Shown piece by piece: positions 44,701-59,561 of a stretch of 64,000 nucleotides of DNA; position 1 is the stretch's first letter; each line of letters begins with the position of its first letter. Below the pieces are notes generated by a model that saw only the letters and a program-made list of their open reading frames with translations, was not told the origin of the DNA and searched no databases. A program made the position numbers and the translations under genes. Source of the stretch: Auanema rhodensis (Eukaryota > Nematoda > Chromadorea > Rhabditida > Rhabditidae); assembly GCA_964057225.1 (NCBI GenBank), contig OZ059896.1, positions 5,146,001 to 5,210,000 on the forward strand. The letters run 5' to 3'.

Positions 44701-47700
44701 CGCATCTCTTTATCTTTCACGTGAAGCGAGTTACATATAAAGTGCACATCAGGTGTACATTTAATTAGCATAAATTAAAGTTCACGTAAATTTCAAAGTC
44801 ATGGTTACCATGCACCAATATCAATAAAAATTTGTTTTTAGACTAATATGGACATGGGGAATCTAATTTTGAAAATCGCATCTCTTTATCTTTCACGTGA
44901 AGCGAGTTACATACCAAGTGCACATCACGTGTACATTTAATTAGCATAAATTAAAGTTCACGTAAATTTCAAAGTCATGGTTACCATGAACCAATATCAA
45001 TAGAAATTTGTTTTTAGACTAATATGGACATGGGGAATCTAATTTTGAAAATCGCATCTCTTTATCTTTCACGTGAAGCGAGTTACATATGAAGTGCACA
45101 TCACGTGTACATTTAATTAGCATAAATTAAAGTTCACGTAAATTTCAAAGTCATGGTTACCATGCACCAATATTAATAAAAATTTGTTTTTAGATTAATA
45201 TGGACATGGGGAATCTAATTTTGAAAACCGCATCTCTTTATCTTTCACGTGAAGCGAGTTACATACCAAGTGCACATCACGTGTACATTTAATTAGCATA
45301 AATTAAAGTTCACGTAAATTTCAAAGTCATGGTTACCATGCACCAATATCAATAAAAATTCGTTTTTAGACTAATTTGGACATGGGGAATCTAATTTTGA
45401 AAACCGCATCTCTTTATCTTTCACGTGAAGCGAGTTACATACCGAGTGCACATCACGTGTACATTTAATTAGCATAAATTAAAGTTCACGTAAATTTCAA
45501 AGTCATGGTTACCATGCACCAATATCAATAAAAATTTGTTTTTAGACTAATATGGACATGGGGAATCTAATTTTGAAAATCGCATCTCTTTATCTTTCAC
45601 GTGAAGCGAGTTACATACCAAGTGCACATCACGTGTACATTTAATTAGCATAAATTAAAGTTCACGTAAATTTCAAAGTCATGGTTACCATGAACCAATA
45701 TCAATAAAAATTTGTTTTTAGACTAATATGGACATGGGGAATCTAATTTCGAAAATCGCATCTCTTTATCTTTCACGTGAAGCGAGTTACATATAAAGTG
45801 CACATCACGTGTACATTTAATTAGCATAAATTAAAGTTCACGTAAATTTCAAAGTCATGGTTACCATGCACCAATATTAATAAAAATTTGTTTTTAGATT
45901 AATTTGGACATGGGGAATCTAATTTTGAAAACCGCATCTCTTTATCTTTCACGTGAAGCGAGTTACATACCGAGTGCACATCACGTGTACATTTAATTAG
46001 CATAAATTAAAGTTCACGTAAATTTCAAAGTCATGGTTACCATGAACCAATATCAATAAAAATTTGTTTTTAGACTAATATGGACATGGGGAATCTAATT
46101 TTGGAAACCGCATCTCTTTATTTTTCACGTGAAGCGAGTTACATACCAAGTGCACATCACGTGTACATTTAATTAGCATAAATTAAAGTTCACGTAAATT
46201 TCAAAGTCATGGTTACCATGCACCAATATCAATAAAAATTTGTTTTTAGACTAATATGGACATGGGGAATCTAATTTTGAAAATCGCATCTCTTTATCTT
46301 TCACGTGAAGCGAGTTACATACCAAGTGCACATCACGTGTACACTTAATTAGCATAAATTAAAGTTCACGTAAATTTCAAAGTCATGGTTACCATGAACC
46401 AATATCAATAAAAATTTGTTTTTAGACTAATATGGACATGGGGAATCTAATTTTGAAAATCGCATCTCTTTATCTTTCACGTGAAGCGAGTTACATACCA
46501 AGTGCACATCACGTGTACATTTAATTAGCATAAATTAAAGTTCACGTAAATTTCAAAGTCATGGTTACCATGCACCAATATCAATAAAAATTTGTTTTTA
46601 GACTAATATGGACATGGGGAATCTAATTTTGAAAATCGCATCTCTTTATCTTTCACGTGAAGCGAGTTACATACCAAGTGCACATCACGTGTACATTTAA
46701 TTAGCATAAATTAAAGTTCACGTAAATTTCAAAGTCATGGTTACCATGAACCAATATCAATAAAAATTTGTTTTTAGACTAATATGGACATGGGGAATCT
46801 AATTTTGAAAATCGCATCTCTTTATCTTTCACGTGAAGCGAGTTACATATAAAGTGCACATCACGTGTACATTTAATTAGCATAAATTAAAGTTCACGTA
46901 AATTTCAAAGTCATGGTTACCATGCACCAATATTAATAAAAATTTGTTTTTAGATTAATATGGACATGGGGAATCTAATTTTGAAAACCGCATCTCTTTA
47001 TCTTTCACGTGAAGCGAGTTACATACCAAGTGCACATCACGTGTACATTTAATTAGCATAAATTAAAGTTCACGTAAATTTCAAAGTCATGGTTACCATG
47101 CACCAATATCAATAAAAATTCGTTTTTAGACTAATTTGGACATGGGGAATCTAATTTTGAAAACCGCATCTCTTTATCTTTCACGTGAAGCGAGTTACAT
47201 ACCGAGTGCACATCACGTGTACATTTAATTAGCATAAATTAAAGTTCACGTAAATTTCAAAGTCATGGTTACCATGAACCAATATCAATAAAAATTTATT
47301 TTTAGACTAATATGGACATGGGGAATCTAATTTTGGAAACCGCATCTCTTTATTTTTCACGTGAAGCGAGTTACATACCAAGTGCACATCACGTGTACAT
47401 TTAATTAGCATAAATTAAAGTTCACGTAAATTTCAAAGTCATGGTTACCATGCACCAATATCAATAAAAATTTGTTTTTAGACTAATATGGACATGGGGA
47501 ATCCAATTTTGAAAATCGCATCTCTTTATCTTTCACGTGAAGCGAGTTACATACCAAGTGCACATCACGTGTACATTTAATTAGCATAAATTAAAGTTCA
47601 CGTAAATTTCAAAGTCATGGTTACCATGAACCAATATCAATAAAAATTTGTTTTTAGACTAATATGGACATGGGGAATCTAATTTTGAAAATCGCATCTC

Positions 47701-50700
47701 TTTATCTTTCACGTGAAGCGAGTTACATATAAAGTGCACATCACGTGTACATTTAATTAGCATAAATTAAAGTTCACGTAAATTTCAAAGTCATGGTTAC
47801 CATGCACCAATATTAATAAAAATTTGTTTTTAGATTAATATGGACATGGGGAATTTAATTTTGAAAACCGCATCTCTTTATCTTTCACGTGAAGCGAGTT
47901 ACATACCAAGTGCACATCACGTGTACACTTAATTAGCATAAATTAAAGTTCACGTAAATTTCAAAGTCATGGTTACCATGAACCAATATCAATAAAAATT
48001 TGTTTTTAGACTAATATAGACATGGGGAATCTAATTTTGGAAACCGCATCTCTTTATTTTTCACGTGAAGCGAGTTACATACCAAGTGCACATCACGTGT
48101 ACATTTAATTAGCATAAATTAAAGTTCACGTAAATTTCAAAGTCATGGTTACCATGCACCAATATCAATAAAAATTTGTTTTTAGACTAATATGGACATG
48201 GGGAATCTAATTTTGAAAATCGCATCTCTTTATCTTTCACGTGAAGCGAGTTACATACCAAGTGCACATCACGTGTACATTTAATTAGCATAAATTAAAG
48301 TTCACGTAAATTTCAAAGTCATGGTTACCATGAACCAATATCAATAAAAATTTGTTTTTAGACTAATATGGACATGGGGAATCTAATTTTGAAAATCGCA
48401 TCTCTTTATCTTTCACGTGAAGCGAGTTACATATAAAGTGCACATCACGTGTACATTTAATTAGCATAAATTAAAGTTCACGTAAATTTCAAAGTCATGG
48501 TTACCATGCACCAATATCAATAAAAATTTGTTTTTAGACTAATATGGACATGGGGAATCTAATTTTGAAAATCGCATCTCTTTATCTTTCACGTGAAGCG
48601 AGTTACATACCAAGTGCACATCACGTGTACATTTAATTAGCATAAATTAAAGTTCACGTAAATTTCAAAGTCATGGTTACCATGAACCAATATCAATAAA
48701 AATTTGTTTTTAGACTAATATGGACATGGGGAATCTAATTGTGAAAATCGCATCTCTTTATCTTTCACGTGAAGCGAGTTACATATAAAGTGCACATCAC
48801 GTGTACATTTAATTAGCATAAATTAAAGTTCACGTAAATTTCAAAGTAATGGTTACCATGCACCAATATTAATAAAAATTTGTTTTTAGATTAATATGGA
48901 CATGGGGAATCTAATTTTGAAAACCGCATCTCTTTATCTTTCACGTGAAGCGAGTTACATACCAAGTGCACATCACGTGTACACTTAATTAGCATAAATT
49001 AAAGTTCACGTAAATTTCAAAGTCATGGTTACCATGAACCAATATCAATAAAAATTTGTTTTTAGACTAATATGGACATGGGGAATCTAATTTTGAAAAT
49101 CGCATCTCTTTATCTTTCACGTGAAGCGAGTTACATATAAAGTGCACATCACGTGTACATTTAATTAGCATAAATTAAAGTTCACGTAAATTTCAAAGTC
49201 ATGGTTACCATGCACCAATATTAATAAAAATTTGTTTTTAGATTAATATGGACATGGGGAATTTAATTTTGAAAACCGCATCTCTTTATCTTTCACGTGA
49301 AGCGAGTTACATACCAAGTGCACATCACGTGTACATTTAATTAGCATAAATTAAAGTTCACGTAAATTTCAAAGTCATGGTTACCATGAACCAATATCAA
49401 TAAAAATTTGTTTTTAGACTAATATGGACATGGGGAATCTAATTTTGGAAACCGCATCTCTTTATTTTTCACGTGAAGCGAGTTACATACCAAGTGCACA
49501 TCACGTGTACATTTAATTAGCATAAATTAAAGTTCACGTAAATTTCAAAGTCATGGTTACCATGCACCAATATCAATAAAAATTTGTTTTTAGACTAATA
49601 TGGACATGGGGAATCTAATTTTGAAAATCGCATCTCTTTATCTTTCACGTGAAGCGAGTTACATACCAAGTGCACATCACGTGTACATTTAATTAGCATA
49701 AATTAAAGTTCACGTAAATTTCAAAGTCATGGTTACCATGAACCAATATCAATAAAAATTTGTTTTTAGACTAATATGGACATGGGGAATCTAATTTTGG
49801 AAACCGCATCTCTTTATTTTTCACGTGAAGCGAGTTACATACCAAGTGCACATCACGTGTACATTTAATTAGCATAAATTAAAGTTCACGTAAATTTCAA
49901 AGTCATGGTTACCATGCACCAATATCAATAAAAATTTGTTTTTAGACTAATATGGACATGGGGAATCTAATTTTAAAAATCGCATCTCTTTATCTTTCAC
50001 GTGAAGCGAGTTACATACCAAGTGCACATCACGTGTACATTTAATTAGCATAAATTAAAGTTCACGTAAATTTCAAAGTCATGGTTACCATGAACCAATA
50101 TCAATAAAAATTTGTTTTTAGACTAATATGGACATGGGGAATCTAATTTTGAAAATCGCATCTCTTTATCTTTCACGTGAAGCGAGTTACATATAAAGTG
50201 CACATCACGTGTACATTTAATTAGCATAAATTAAAGTTCACGTAAATTTCAAAGTCATGGTTACCATGCACCAATATTAATAAAAATTTGTTTTTAGATT
50301 AATATGGACATGGGGAATCTAATTTTGAAAACCGCATCTCTTTATCTTTCACGTGAAGCGAGTTACATACCAAGTGCACATCACGTGTACACTTAATTAG
50401 CATAAATTAAAGTTCACGTAAATTTCAAAGTCATGGTTACCATGCACCAATATCAATAAAAATTTGTTTTTAGACTAATATGGACATGGGGAATCTAATT
50501 TTGAAAATCGCATCTCTTTATCTTTCACGTGAAGCGAGTTACATACCAAGTGCACATCACGTGTACATTTAATTAGCATAAATTAAAGTTCACGTAAATT
50601 TCAAAGTCATGGTTACCATGAACCAATATCAATAAAAATTTGTTTTTAGACTAATATGGACATGGGGAATCTAATTTTGAAAATCGCATCTCTTTATCTT

Positions 50701-53640
50701 TCACGTGAAGCGAGTTACATATAAAGTGCACATCACGTGTACATTTAATTAGCATAAATTAAAGTTCACGTAAATTTCAAAGTCATGGTTACCATGCACC
50801 AATATCAATAAAAATTGGTTTTTAGACTAATATGGACATGGGGAATCTAATTTTGAAAACCGCATCTCTTTATCTTTCACGTGAAGCGAGTTACATACCG
50901 AGTGCACATCACGTGTACATTTAATTAGCATAAATTAAAGTTCACGTAAATTTCAAAGTCATGGTTACCATGAACCAATATCAATAAAAATTTGTTTTTA
51001 GACTAATATAGACATGGGGAATCTAATTTTGGAAACCGCATCTCTTTATTTTTCACGTGAAGCGAGTTACATACCAAGTGCACATCACGTGTACATTTAA
51101 TTAGCATAAATTAAAGTTCACGTAAATTTCAAAGTCATGGTAACCATGCACCAATATCAATAAAAATTTGTTTTTAGACTAATATGGACATGGGGAATCT
51201 AATTTTGAAAATCGCATCTCTTTATCTTTCACGTGAAGCGAGTTACATACCAAGTGCACATCACGTGTACATTTAATTAGCATAAATTAAAGTTCACGTA
51301 AATTTCAAAGTCATGGTTACCATGAACCAATATCAATAAAAATTTGTTTTTAGACTAATATGGACATGGGGAATCTAATTTTGAAAATCGCATCTCTTTA
51401 TCTTTCACGTGAAGCGAGTTACATATAAAGTGCACATCACGTGTACATTTAATTAGCATAAATTAAAGTTCACGTAAATTTCAAAGTCATGGTTACCATG
51501 CACCAATATTAATAAAAATTTGTTTTTAGATTAATATGGACATGGGGAATCTAATTTTGAAAACCGCATCTCTTTATCTTTCACGTGAAGCGAGTTACAT
51601 ACCGAGTGCACATCACGTGTACATTTAATTAGCATAAATTAAAGTTCACGTAAATTTCAAAGTCATGGTTACCATGAACCAATATCAATAAAAATTTGTT
51701 TTTAGACTAATATGGACATGGGGAATCTAATTTTGGAAACCGCATCTCTTTATTTTTCACGTGAAGCGAGTTACATACCAAGTGCACATCACGTGTACAT
51801 TTAATTAGCATAAATTAAAGTTCACGTAAATTTCAAAGTCATGGTTACCATGCACCAATATCAATAAAAATTTGTTTTTAGACTAATATGGACATGGGGA
51901 ATCTAATTTTGAAAATCGCATCTCTTTATCTTTCACGTGAAGCGAGTTACATACCAAGTGCACATCACGTGTACATTTAATTAGCATAAATTAAAGTTCA
52001 CGTAAATTTCAAAGTCATGGTTACCATGAACCAATATCAATAAAAATTTGTTTTTAGACTAATATGGACATGGGGAATCTAATTTTGAAAACCGCATCTC
52101 TTTATCTTTCACGTGAAGCGAGTTACATACCAAGTGCACATCACGTGTACATTTAATTAGCATAAATTAAAGTTCACGTAAAATTCAAAGTCATGGTTAC
52201 GATGAACCAATATCAATAAAAATTTGTTTTTAGACTAATATGGACATGGGGAATCTAATTTTGAAAATCGCATCTCTTTATCTTTCACGTGAAGCGAGTT
52301 ACATACCAAGTGCACATCACGTGTACACTTAATTAGCATAAATTAAAGTTCACGTAAATTTCAAAGTCATGGTTACCATGAACCAATATCAATAAAAATT
52401 TGTTTTTAGACTAATATGGACATGGGGAATCTAATTTTGAAAATCGCATCTCTTTATCTTTCACGTGAAGCGAGTTACATATAAAGTGCACATCACGTGT
52501 ACATTTAATTAGCATAAATTAAAGTTCACGTAAATTTCAAAGTCATGGTTACCATGCACCAATATTAATAAAAATTTGTTTTTAGATTAATATGGACATG
52601 GGGAATTTAATTTTGAAAACCGCATCTCTTTATCTTTCACGTGAAGCGAGTTACATACCAAGTGCACATCACGTGTACATTTAATTAGCATAAATTAAAG
52701 TTCACGTAAATTTCAAAGTCATGGTTACCATGAACCAATATCAATAAAAATTTGTTTTTAGACTAATATGGACATGGGGAATCTAATTTTGGAAACCGCA
52801 TCTCTTTATTTTTCACGTGAAGCGAGTTACATACCAAGTGCACATCACGTGTACATTTAATTAGCATAAATTAAAGTTCACGTAAATTTCAAAGTCATGG
52901 TTACCATGCACCAATATCAATAAAAATTTGTTTTTAGACTAATATGGACATGGGGAATCTAATTTTGAAAATCGCATCTCTTTATCTTTCACGTGAAGCG
53001 AGTTACATACCAAGTGCACATCACGTGTACATTTAATTAGCATAAATTAAAGTTCACGTAAATTTCAAAGTCATGGTTACCATGAACCAATATCAATAAA
53101 AATTTGTTTTTAGACTAATATGGACATGGGGAATCTAATTTTGAAAATCGCATCTCTTTATCTTTCACGTGAAGCGAGTTACATATAAAGTGCACATCAC
53201 GTGTACATTTAATTAGCATAAATTAAAGTTCACGTAAATTTCAAAGTCATGGTTACCATGCACCAATATTAATAAAAATTTGTTTTTAGATTAATATGGA
53301 CATGGGGAATCTAATTTTGAAAACCGCATCTCTTTATCTTTCACGTGAAGCGAGTTACATACCAAGTGCACATCACGTGTACACTTAATTAGCATAAATT
53401 AAAGTTCACGTAAATTTCAAAGTCATGGTTACCATGCACCAATATCAATAAAAATTGGTTTTTAGACTAATATGGACATGGGGAATCTAATTTTGAAAAC
53501 CGCATCTCTTTATCTTTCACGTGAAGCGAGTTACATACCAAGTGCACATCACGTGTACATTTAATTAGCATAAATTAAAGTTCACGTAAATTTCAAAGTC
53601 ATGGTTACCATGCACCAATATCAATAAAAATTCGTTTTTA

Positions 53641-56280
53641 GACTAATTTGGACATGGGGAATCTAATTTTGAAAACCGCATCTCTTTATCTTTCACGTGA
53701 AGCGAGTTACATACCGAGTGCACATCACGTATACATTTAATTAGCATAAATTAAAGTTCACGTAAATTTCAAAGTCATGGTTACCATGCACCAATATCAA
53801 TAAAAATTTGTTTTTAGACTAATATGGACATGGGGAATCTAATTTTGAAAATCGCATCTCTTTATCTTTCACGTGAAGCGAGTTACATACCAAGTGCACA
53901 TCACGTGTACATTTAATTAGCATAAATTAAAGTTCACGTAAATTTCAAAGTCATGGTTACCATGAACCAATATCAATAAAAATTTGTTTTTAGACTAATA
54001 TGGACATGGGGAATCTAATTTTGAAAATCGCATCTCTTTATCTTTCACGTGAAGCGAGTTACATATAAAGTGCACATCACGTGTACATTTAATTAGCATA
54101 AATTAAAGTTCACGTAAATTTCAAAGTCATGGTTACCATGCACCAATATTAATAAAAATTTGTTTTTAGATTAATATGGACATGGGGAATCTAATTTTGA
54201 AAACCGCATCTCTTTATCTTTCACGTGAAGCGAGTTACATACCAAGTGCACATCACGTGTACATTTAATTAGCATAAATTAAAGTTCACGTAAATTTCAA
54301 AGTCATGGTTACCATGCACCAATATCAATAAAAATTCGTTTTTAGACTAATTTGGACATGGGGAATCTAATTTTGAAAACCGCATCTCTTTATCTTTCAC
54401 GTGAAGCGAGTTACATACCGAGTGCACATCACGTGTACATTTAATTAGCATAAATTAAAGTTCACGTAAATTTCAAAGTCATGGTTACCATGAACCAATA
54501 TCAATAAAAATTTGTTTTTAGACTAATATGGACATGGGGAATCTAATTTTGGAAACCGCATCTCTTTATTTTTCACGTGAAGCGAGTTACATACCAAGTG
54601 CACATCACGTGTACATTTAAATAGCATAAATTAAAGTTCACGTAAATTTCAAAGTCATGGTTACCATGCACCAATATCAATAAAAATTTGTTTTTAGACT
54701 AATATGGACATGGGGAATCTAATTTTGAAAATTGCATCTCTTTATCTTTCACGTGAAGCGAGTTACATACCAAGTGCACATCACGTGTACATTTAATTAG
54801 CATAAATTAAAGTTCACGTAAATTTCAAAGTCATGGTTACCATGAACCAATATCAATAAAAATTTGTTTTTAGACTAATATGGACATGGGGAATCTAATT
54901 TTGAAAATCGCATCTCTTTATCTTTCACGTGAAGGGAGTTACATATAAAGTGCACATCACGTGTACATTTAATTAGCATAAATTAAAGTTCACGTAAATT
55001 TCAAAGTCATGGTTACCATGCACCAATATTAATAAAAATATGTTTTTAGATTAATATGGACATGGGGAATCTAATTTTGAAAACCGCATCTCTTTATCTT
55101 TCACGTGAAGCGAGTTACATACCAAGTGCACATCACGTGTACACTTAATTAGCATAAATTAAAGTTCACGTAAATTTCAAAGTCATGGTTACCATGCACC
55201 AATATCAATAAAAATTGGTTTTTAGACTAATATGGACATGGGGAATCTAATTTTGAAAACCGCATCTCTTTATCTTTCACGTGAAGCGAGTTAAATACCA
55301 AGTGCACATCACGTGTACATTTAATTAGCATAAATTAAAGTTCACGTAAATTTCAAAGTCATGGTTACCATGCACCAATATCAATAAAAATTTGTTTTTA
55401 GACTAATTTGGACATGGGGAATCTAATTTTGAAAACCGCATCTCTTTATCTTTCAAGTGAAGCGAGTTACATACCAAGTGCACATCACGTGTACATTTAA
55501 TTAGCATAAATTAAAGTTCACGTAAATTTCAAAGTCATGGTTACCATGCACCAATATCAATAAAAATTCGTTTTTAGACTAATTTGGACATGGGGAATCT
55601 AATTTTGAAAATCGCATCTCTTTATCTTTCACGTGAAGCGAGTTACATATAAAGTGCACATCACGTGTACATTTAATTAGCATAAATTAAAGTTCACGTA
55701 AATTTCAAAGTCATGGTTACCATGCACCAATATTAATAAAAATTTGTTTTTAGATTAATATGGACATGGGGAATCTAATTTTGAAAATTGCATCTCTTTA
55801 TCTTTCACGTGAAGCGAGTTACATACCAAGTGCACATCACGTGTACATTTAATTAGCATAAATTAAAGTTCACGTAAATTTCAAAGTCATGGTTACCATG
55901 AACCAATATCAATAAAAATTTGTTTTTAGACTAATATGGACATGGGGAATCTAATTTTGAAAATCGCATCTCTTTATCTTTCACGTGAAGGGAGTTACAT
56001 ATAAAGTGCACATCACGTGTACATTTAATTAGCATAAATTAAAGTTCACGTAAATTTCAAAGTCATGGTTACCATGCACCAATATTAATAAAAATATGTT
56101 TTTAGATTAATATGGACATGGGGAATCTAATTTTGAAAACCGCATCTCTTTATCTTTCACGTGAAGCGAGTTACATACCAAGTGCACATCACGTGTACAC
56201 TTAATTAGCATAAATTAAAGTTCACGTAAATTTCAAAGTCATGGTTACCATGCACCAATATCAATAAAAATTGGTTTTTA
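53641..56280. repeat. Higher-order repeat copy R1, 15 monomers, 2640 bp
   Basis: Five rare variants recur exactly 2640 bp (15 x 176) downstream: CACGTATAC at 53731 and 56371, TTAAATAGC at 54621 and 57261, GAAGGGAG at 54935 and 57575 and also at 55991 and 58631, AAAATATG near 55039 and 57679, and GAGTTAAAT at 55294 and 57934. The upstream junction lies near 53641/56281, where both copies read GACTAATTTGG but the preceding bases differ (TTCG against TTGG). This is a recent tandem duplication inside the satellite. Confidence 0.88.
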
Positions 56281-58920
56281 GACTAATTTGGACATGGGGA
56301 ATCTAATTTTGAAAACCGCATCTCTTTATCTTTCACGTGAAGCGAGTTACATACCGAGTGCACATCACGTATACATTTAATTAGCATAAATTAAAGTTCA
56401 CGTAAATTTCAAAGTCATGGTTACCATGCACCAATATCAATAAAAATTTGTTTTTAGACTAATATGGACATGGGGAATCTAATTTTGAAAATCGCATCTC
56501 TTTATCTTTCACGTGAAGCGAGTTACATACCAAGTGCACATCACGTGTACATTTAATTAGCATAAATTAAAGTTCACGTAAATTTCAAAGTCATGGTTAC
56601 CATGAACCAATATCAATAAAAATTTGTTTTTAGACTAATATGGACATGGGGAATCTAATTTTGAAAATCGCATCTCTTTATCTTTCACGTGAAGCGAGTT
56701 ACATATAAAGTGCACATCACGTGTACATTTAATTAGCATAAATTAAAGTTCACGTAAATTTCAAAGTCATGGTTACCATGCACCAATATTAATAAAAATT
56801 TGTTTTTAGATTAATATGGACATGGGGAATCTAATTTTGAAAACCGCATCTCTTTATCTTTCACGTGAAGCGAGTTACATACCAAGTGCACATCACGTGT
56901 ACATTTAATTAGCATAAATTAAAGTTCACGTAAATTTCAAAGTCATGGTTACCATGCACCAATATCAATAAAAATTCGTTTTTAGACTAATTTGGACATG
57001 GGGAATCTAATTTTGAAAACCGCATCTCTTTATCTTTCACGTGAAGCGAGTTACATACCGAGTGCACATCACGTGTACATTTAATTAGCATAAATTAAAG
57101 TTCACGTAAATTTCAAAGTCATGGTTACCATGAACCAATATCAATAAAAATTTGTTTTTAGACTAATATGGACATGGGGAATCTAATTTTGGAAACCGCA
57201 TCTCTTTATTTTTCACGTGAAGCGAGTTACATACCAAGTGCACATCACGTGTACATTTAAATAGCATAAATTAAAGTTCACGTAAATTTCAAAGTCATGG
57301 TTACCATGCACCAATATCAATAAAAATTTGTTTTTAGACTAATATGGACATGGGGAATCTAATTTTGAAAATTGCATCTCTTTATCTTTCACGTGAAGCG
57401 AGTTACATACCAAGTGCACATCACGTGTACATTTAATTAGCATAAATTAAAGTTCACGTAAATTTCAAAGTCATGGTTACCATGAACCAATATCAATAAA
57501 AATTTGTTTTTAGACTAATATGGACATGGGGAATCTAATTTTGAAAATCGCATCTCTTTATCTTTCACGTGAAGGGAGTTACATATAAAGTGCACATCAC
57601 GTGTACATTTAATTAGCATAAATTAAAGTTCACGTAAATTTCAAAGTCATGGTTACCATGCACCAATATTAATAAAAATATGTTTTTAGATTAATATGGA
57701 CATGGGGAATCTAATTTTGAAAACCGCATCTCTTTATCTTTCACGTGAAGCGAGTTACATACCAAGTGCACATCACGTGTACACTTAATTAGCATAAATT
57801 AAAGTTCACGTAAATTTCAAAGTCATGGTTACCATGCACCAATATCAATAAAAATTGGTTTTTAGACTAATATGGACATGGGGAATCTAATTTTGAAAAC
57901 CGCATCTCTTTATCTTTCACGTGAAGCGAGTTAAATACCAAGTGCACATCACGTGTACATTTAATTAGCATAAATTAAAGTTCACGTAAATTTCAAAGTC
58001 ATGGTTACCATGCACCAATATCAATAAAAATTTGTTTTTAGACTAATTTGGACATGGGGAATCTAATTTTGAAAACCGCATCTCTTTATCTTTCAAGTGA
58101 AGCGAGTTACATACCAAGTGCACATCACGTGTACATTTAATTAGCATAAATTAAAGTTCACGTAAATTTCAAAGTCATGGTTACCATGCACCAATATCAA
58201 TAAAAATTCGTTTTTAGACTAATTTGGACATGGGGAATCTAATTTTGAAAATCGCATCTCTTTATCTTTCACGTGAAGCGAGTTACATATAAAGTGCACA
58301 TCACGTGTACATTTAATTAGCATAAATTAAAGTTCACGTAAATTTCAAAGTCATGGTTACCATGCACCAATATTAATAAAAATTTGTTTTTAGATTAATA
58401 TGGACATGGGGAATCTAATTTTGAAAATTGCATCTCTTTATCTTTCACGTGAAGCGAGTTACATACCAAGTGCACATCACGTGTACATTTAATTAGCATA
58501 AATTAAAGTTCACGTAAATTTCAAAGTCATGGTTACCATGAACCAATATCAATAAAAATTTGTTTTTAGACTAATATGGACATGGGGAATCTAATTTTGA
58601 AAATCGCATCTCTTTATCTTTCACGTGAAGGGAGTTACATATAAAGTGCACATCACGTGTACATTTAATTAGCATAAATTAAAGTTCACGTAAATTTCAA
58701 AGTCATGGTTACCATGCACCAATATTAATAAAAATATGTTTTTAGATTAATATGGACATGGGGAATCTAATTTTGAAAACCGCATCTCTTTATCTTTCAC
58801 GTGAAGCGAGTTACATACCAAGTGCACATCACGTGTACACTTAATTAGCATAAATTAAAGTTCACGTAAATTTCAAAGTCATGGTTACCATGCACCAATA
58901 TCAATAAAAATTGGTTTTTA
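56281..58920. repeat. Higher-order repeat copy R2, 15 monomers, 2640 bp
   Basis: This is the second tandem copy of the 15-monomer block. It keeps the rare variants at 56371, 57261, 57575, 57934 and 58631. After 58921 the sequence jumps back by six monomers: the GAGTTAAAT variant appears again at 58990, 1056 bp after 57934, forming a partial third copy before the array is interrupted at 59561. Confidence 0.87.
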
Positions 58921-59554
58921 GACTAATATGGACATGGGGAATCTAATTTTGAAAACCGCATCTCTTTATCTTTCACGTGAAGCGAGTTAAATACCAAGTG
59001 CACATCACGTGTACATTTAATTAGCATAAATTAAAGTTCACGTAAATTTCAAAGTCATGGTTACCATGCACCAATATCAATAAAAATTTGTTTTTAGACT
59101 AATTTGGACATGGGGAATCTAATTTTGAAAACCGCATCTCTTTATCTTTCAAGTGAAGCGAGTTACATACCAAGTGCACATCACGTGTACATTTAATTAG
59201 CATAAATTAAAGTTCACGTAAATTTCAAAGTCATGGTTACCATGCACCAATATCAATAAAAATTTGTTTTTAGACTAATTTGGACATGGGGAATCTAATT
59301 TTGAAAATCGCATCTCTTTATCTTTCACGTGAAGCGAGTTACATATAAAGTGCACATCACGTGTACATTTAATTAGCATAAATTAAAGTTCACGTAAATT
59401 TCAAAGTCATGGTTACCATGCACCAATATTAATAAAAATTTGTTTTTAGATTAATATGGACATGGGGAATCTAATTTTGAAAACCGCATCTCTTTATCTT
59501 TCACGTGAAGCGAGTTACATACCAAGTGCACATCACGTGTACACTTAATTAGCA

Positions 59555-59561
59555 TAAATTA
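59555..59561. repeat. Left target-site duplication TAAATTA
   Basis: These seven bases are satellite monomer positions 68-74 and are repeated at 60648-60654 on the other side of the inserted LINE fragment. The left monomer stops at position 74 and the right side resumes immediately after the duplicate at position 75. This is the expected footprint of target-primed insertion. Confidence 0.85.

Larger units (their letters stand above)
1..59561. repeat. 176-bp tandem satellite array, about 338.4 monomers, partial on the left
   Basis: A single 176-bp unit repeats head to tail from the first base. Taking ATCTCTTTATC as the monomer start, units begin at 1, 177, 353, 529 and so on; 84 units fit exactly to 14784, one unit is 175 bp (14785-14959), and 253 more run to 59487. 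The last 74 bp (59488-59561) belong to a unit split by a retrotransposon. Monomers differ by only a few substitutions, most of them shared with other monomers at fixed spacing. The unit is AT-rich with A and T tracts, and contains CACGTG at monomer positions 15-20 and 47-52. There is no conserved open reading frame. The length is close to that of many centromeric satellites (nucleosome-sized), so a centromeric or heterochromatic role is plausible, but this is inference. The array continues beyond the left edge. Confidence 0.98.

Noticed and set aside
1-59561. CRISPR array
   Set aside because: The repeats are contiguous 176-bp units with no unique spacers and the context is eukaryotic.
1-59561. 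CENP-B box in the satellite
   Set aside because: No stretch of the monomer matches the known TTCG...CGGGA core pattern; AAACCGCATC is only a superficial resemblance.
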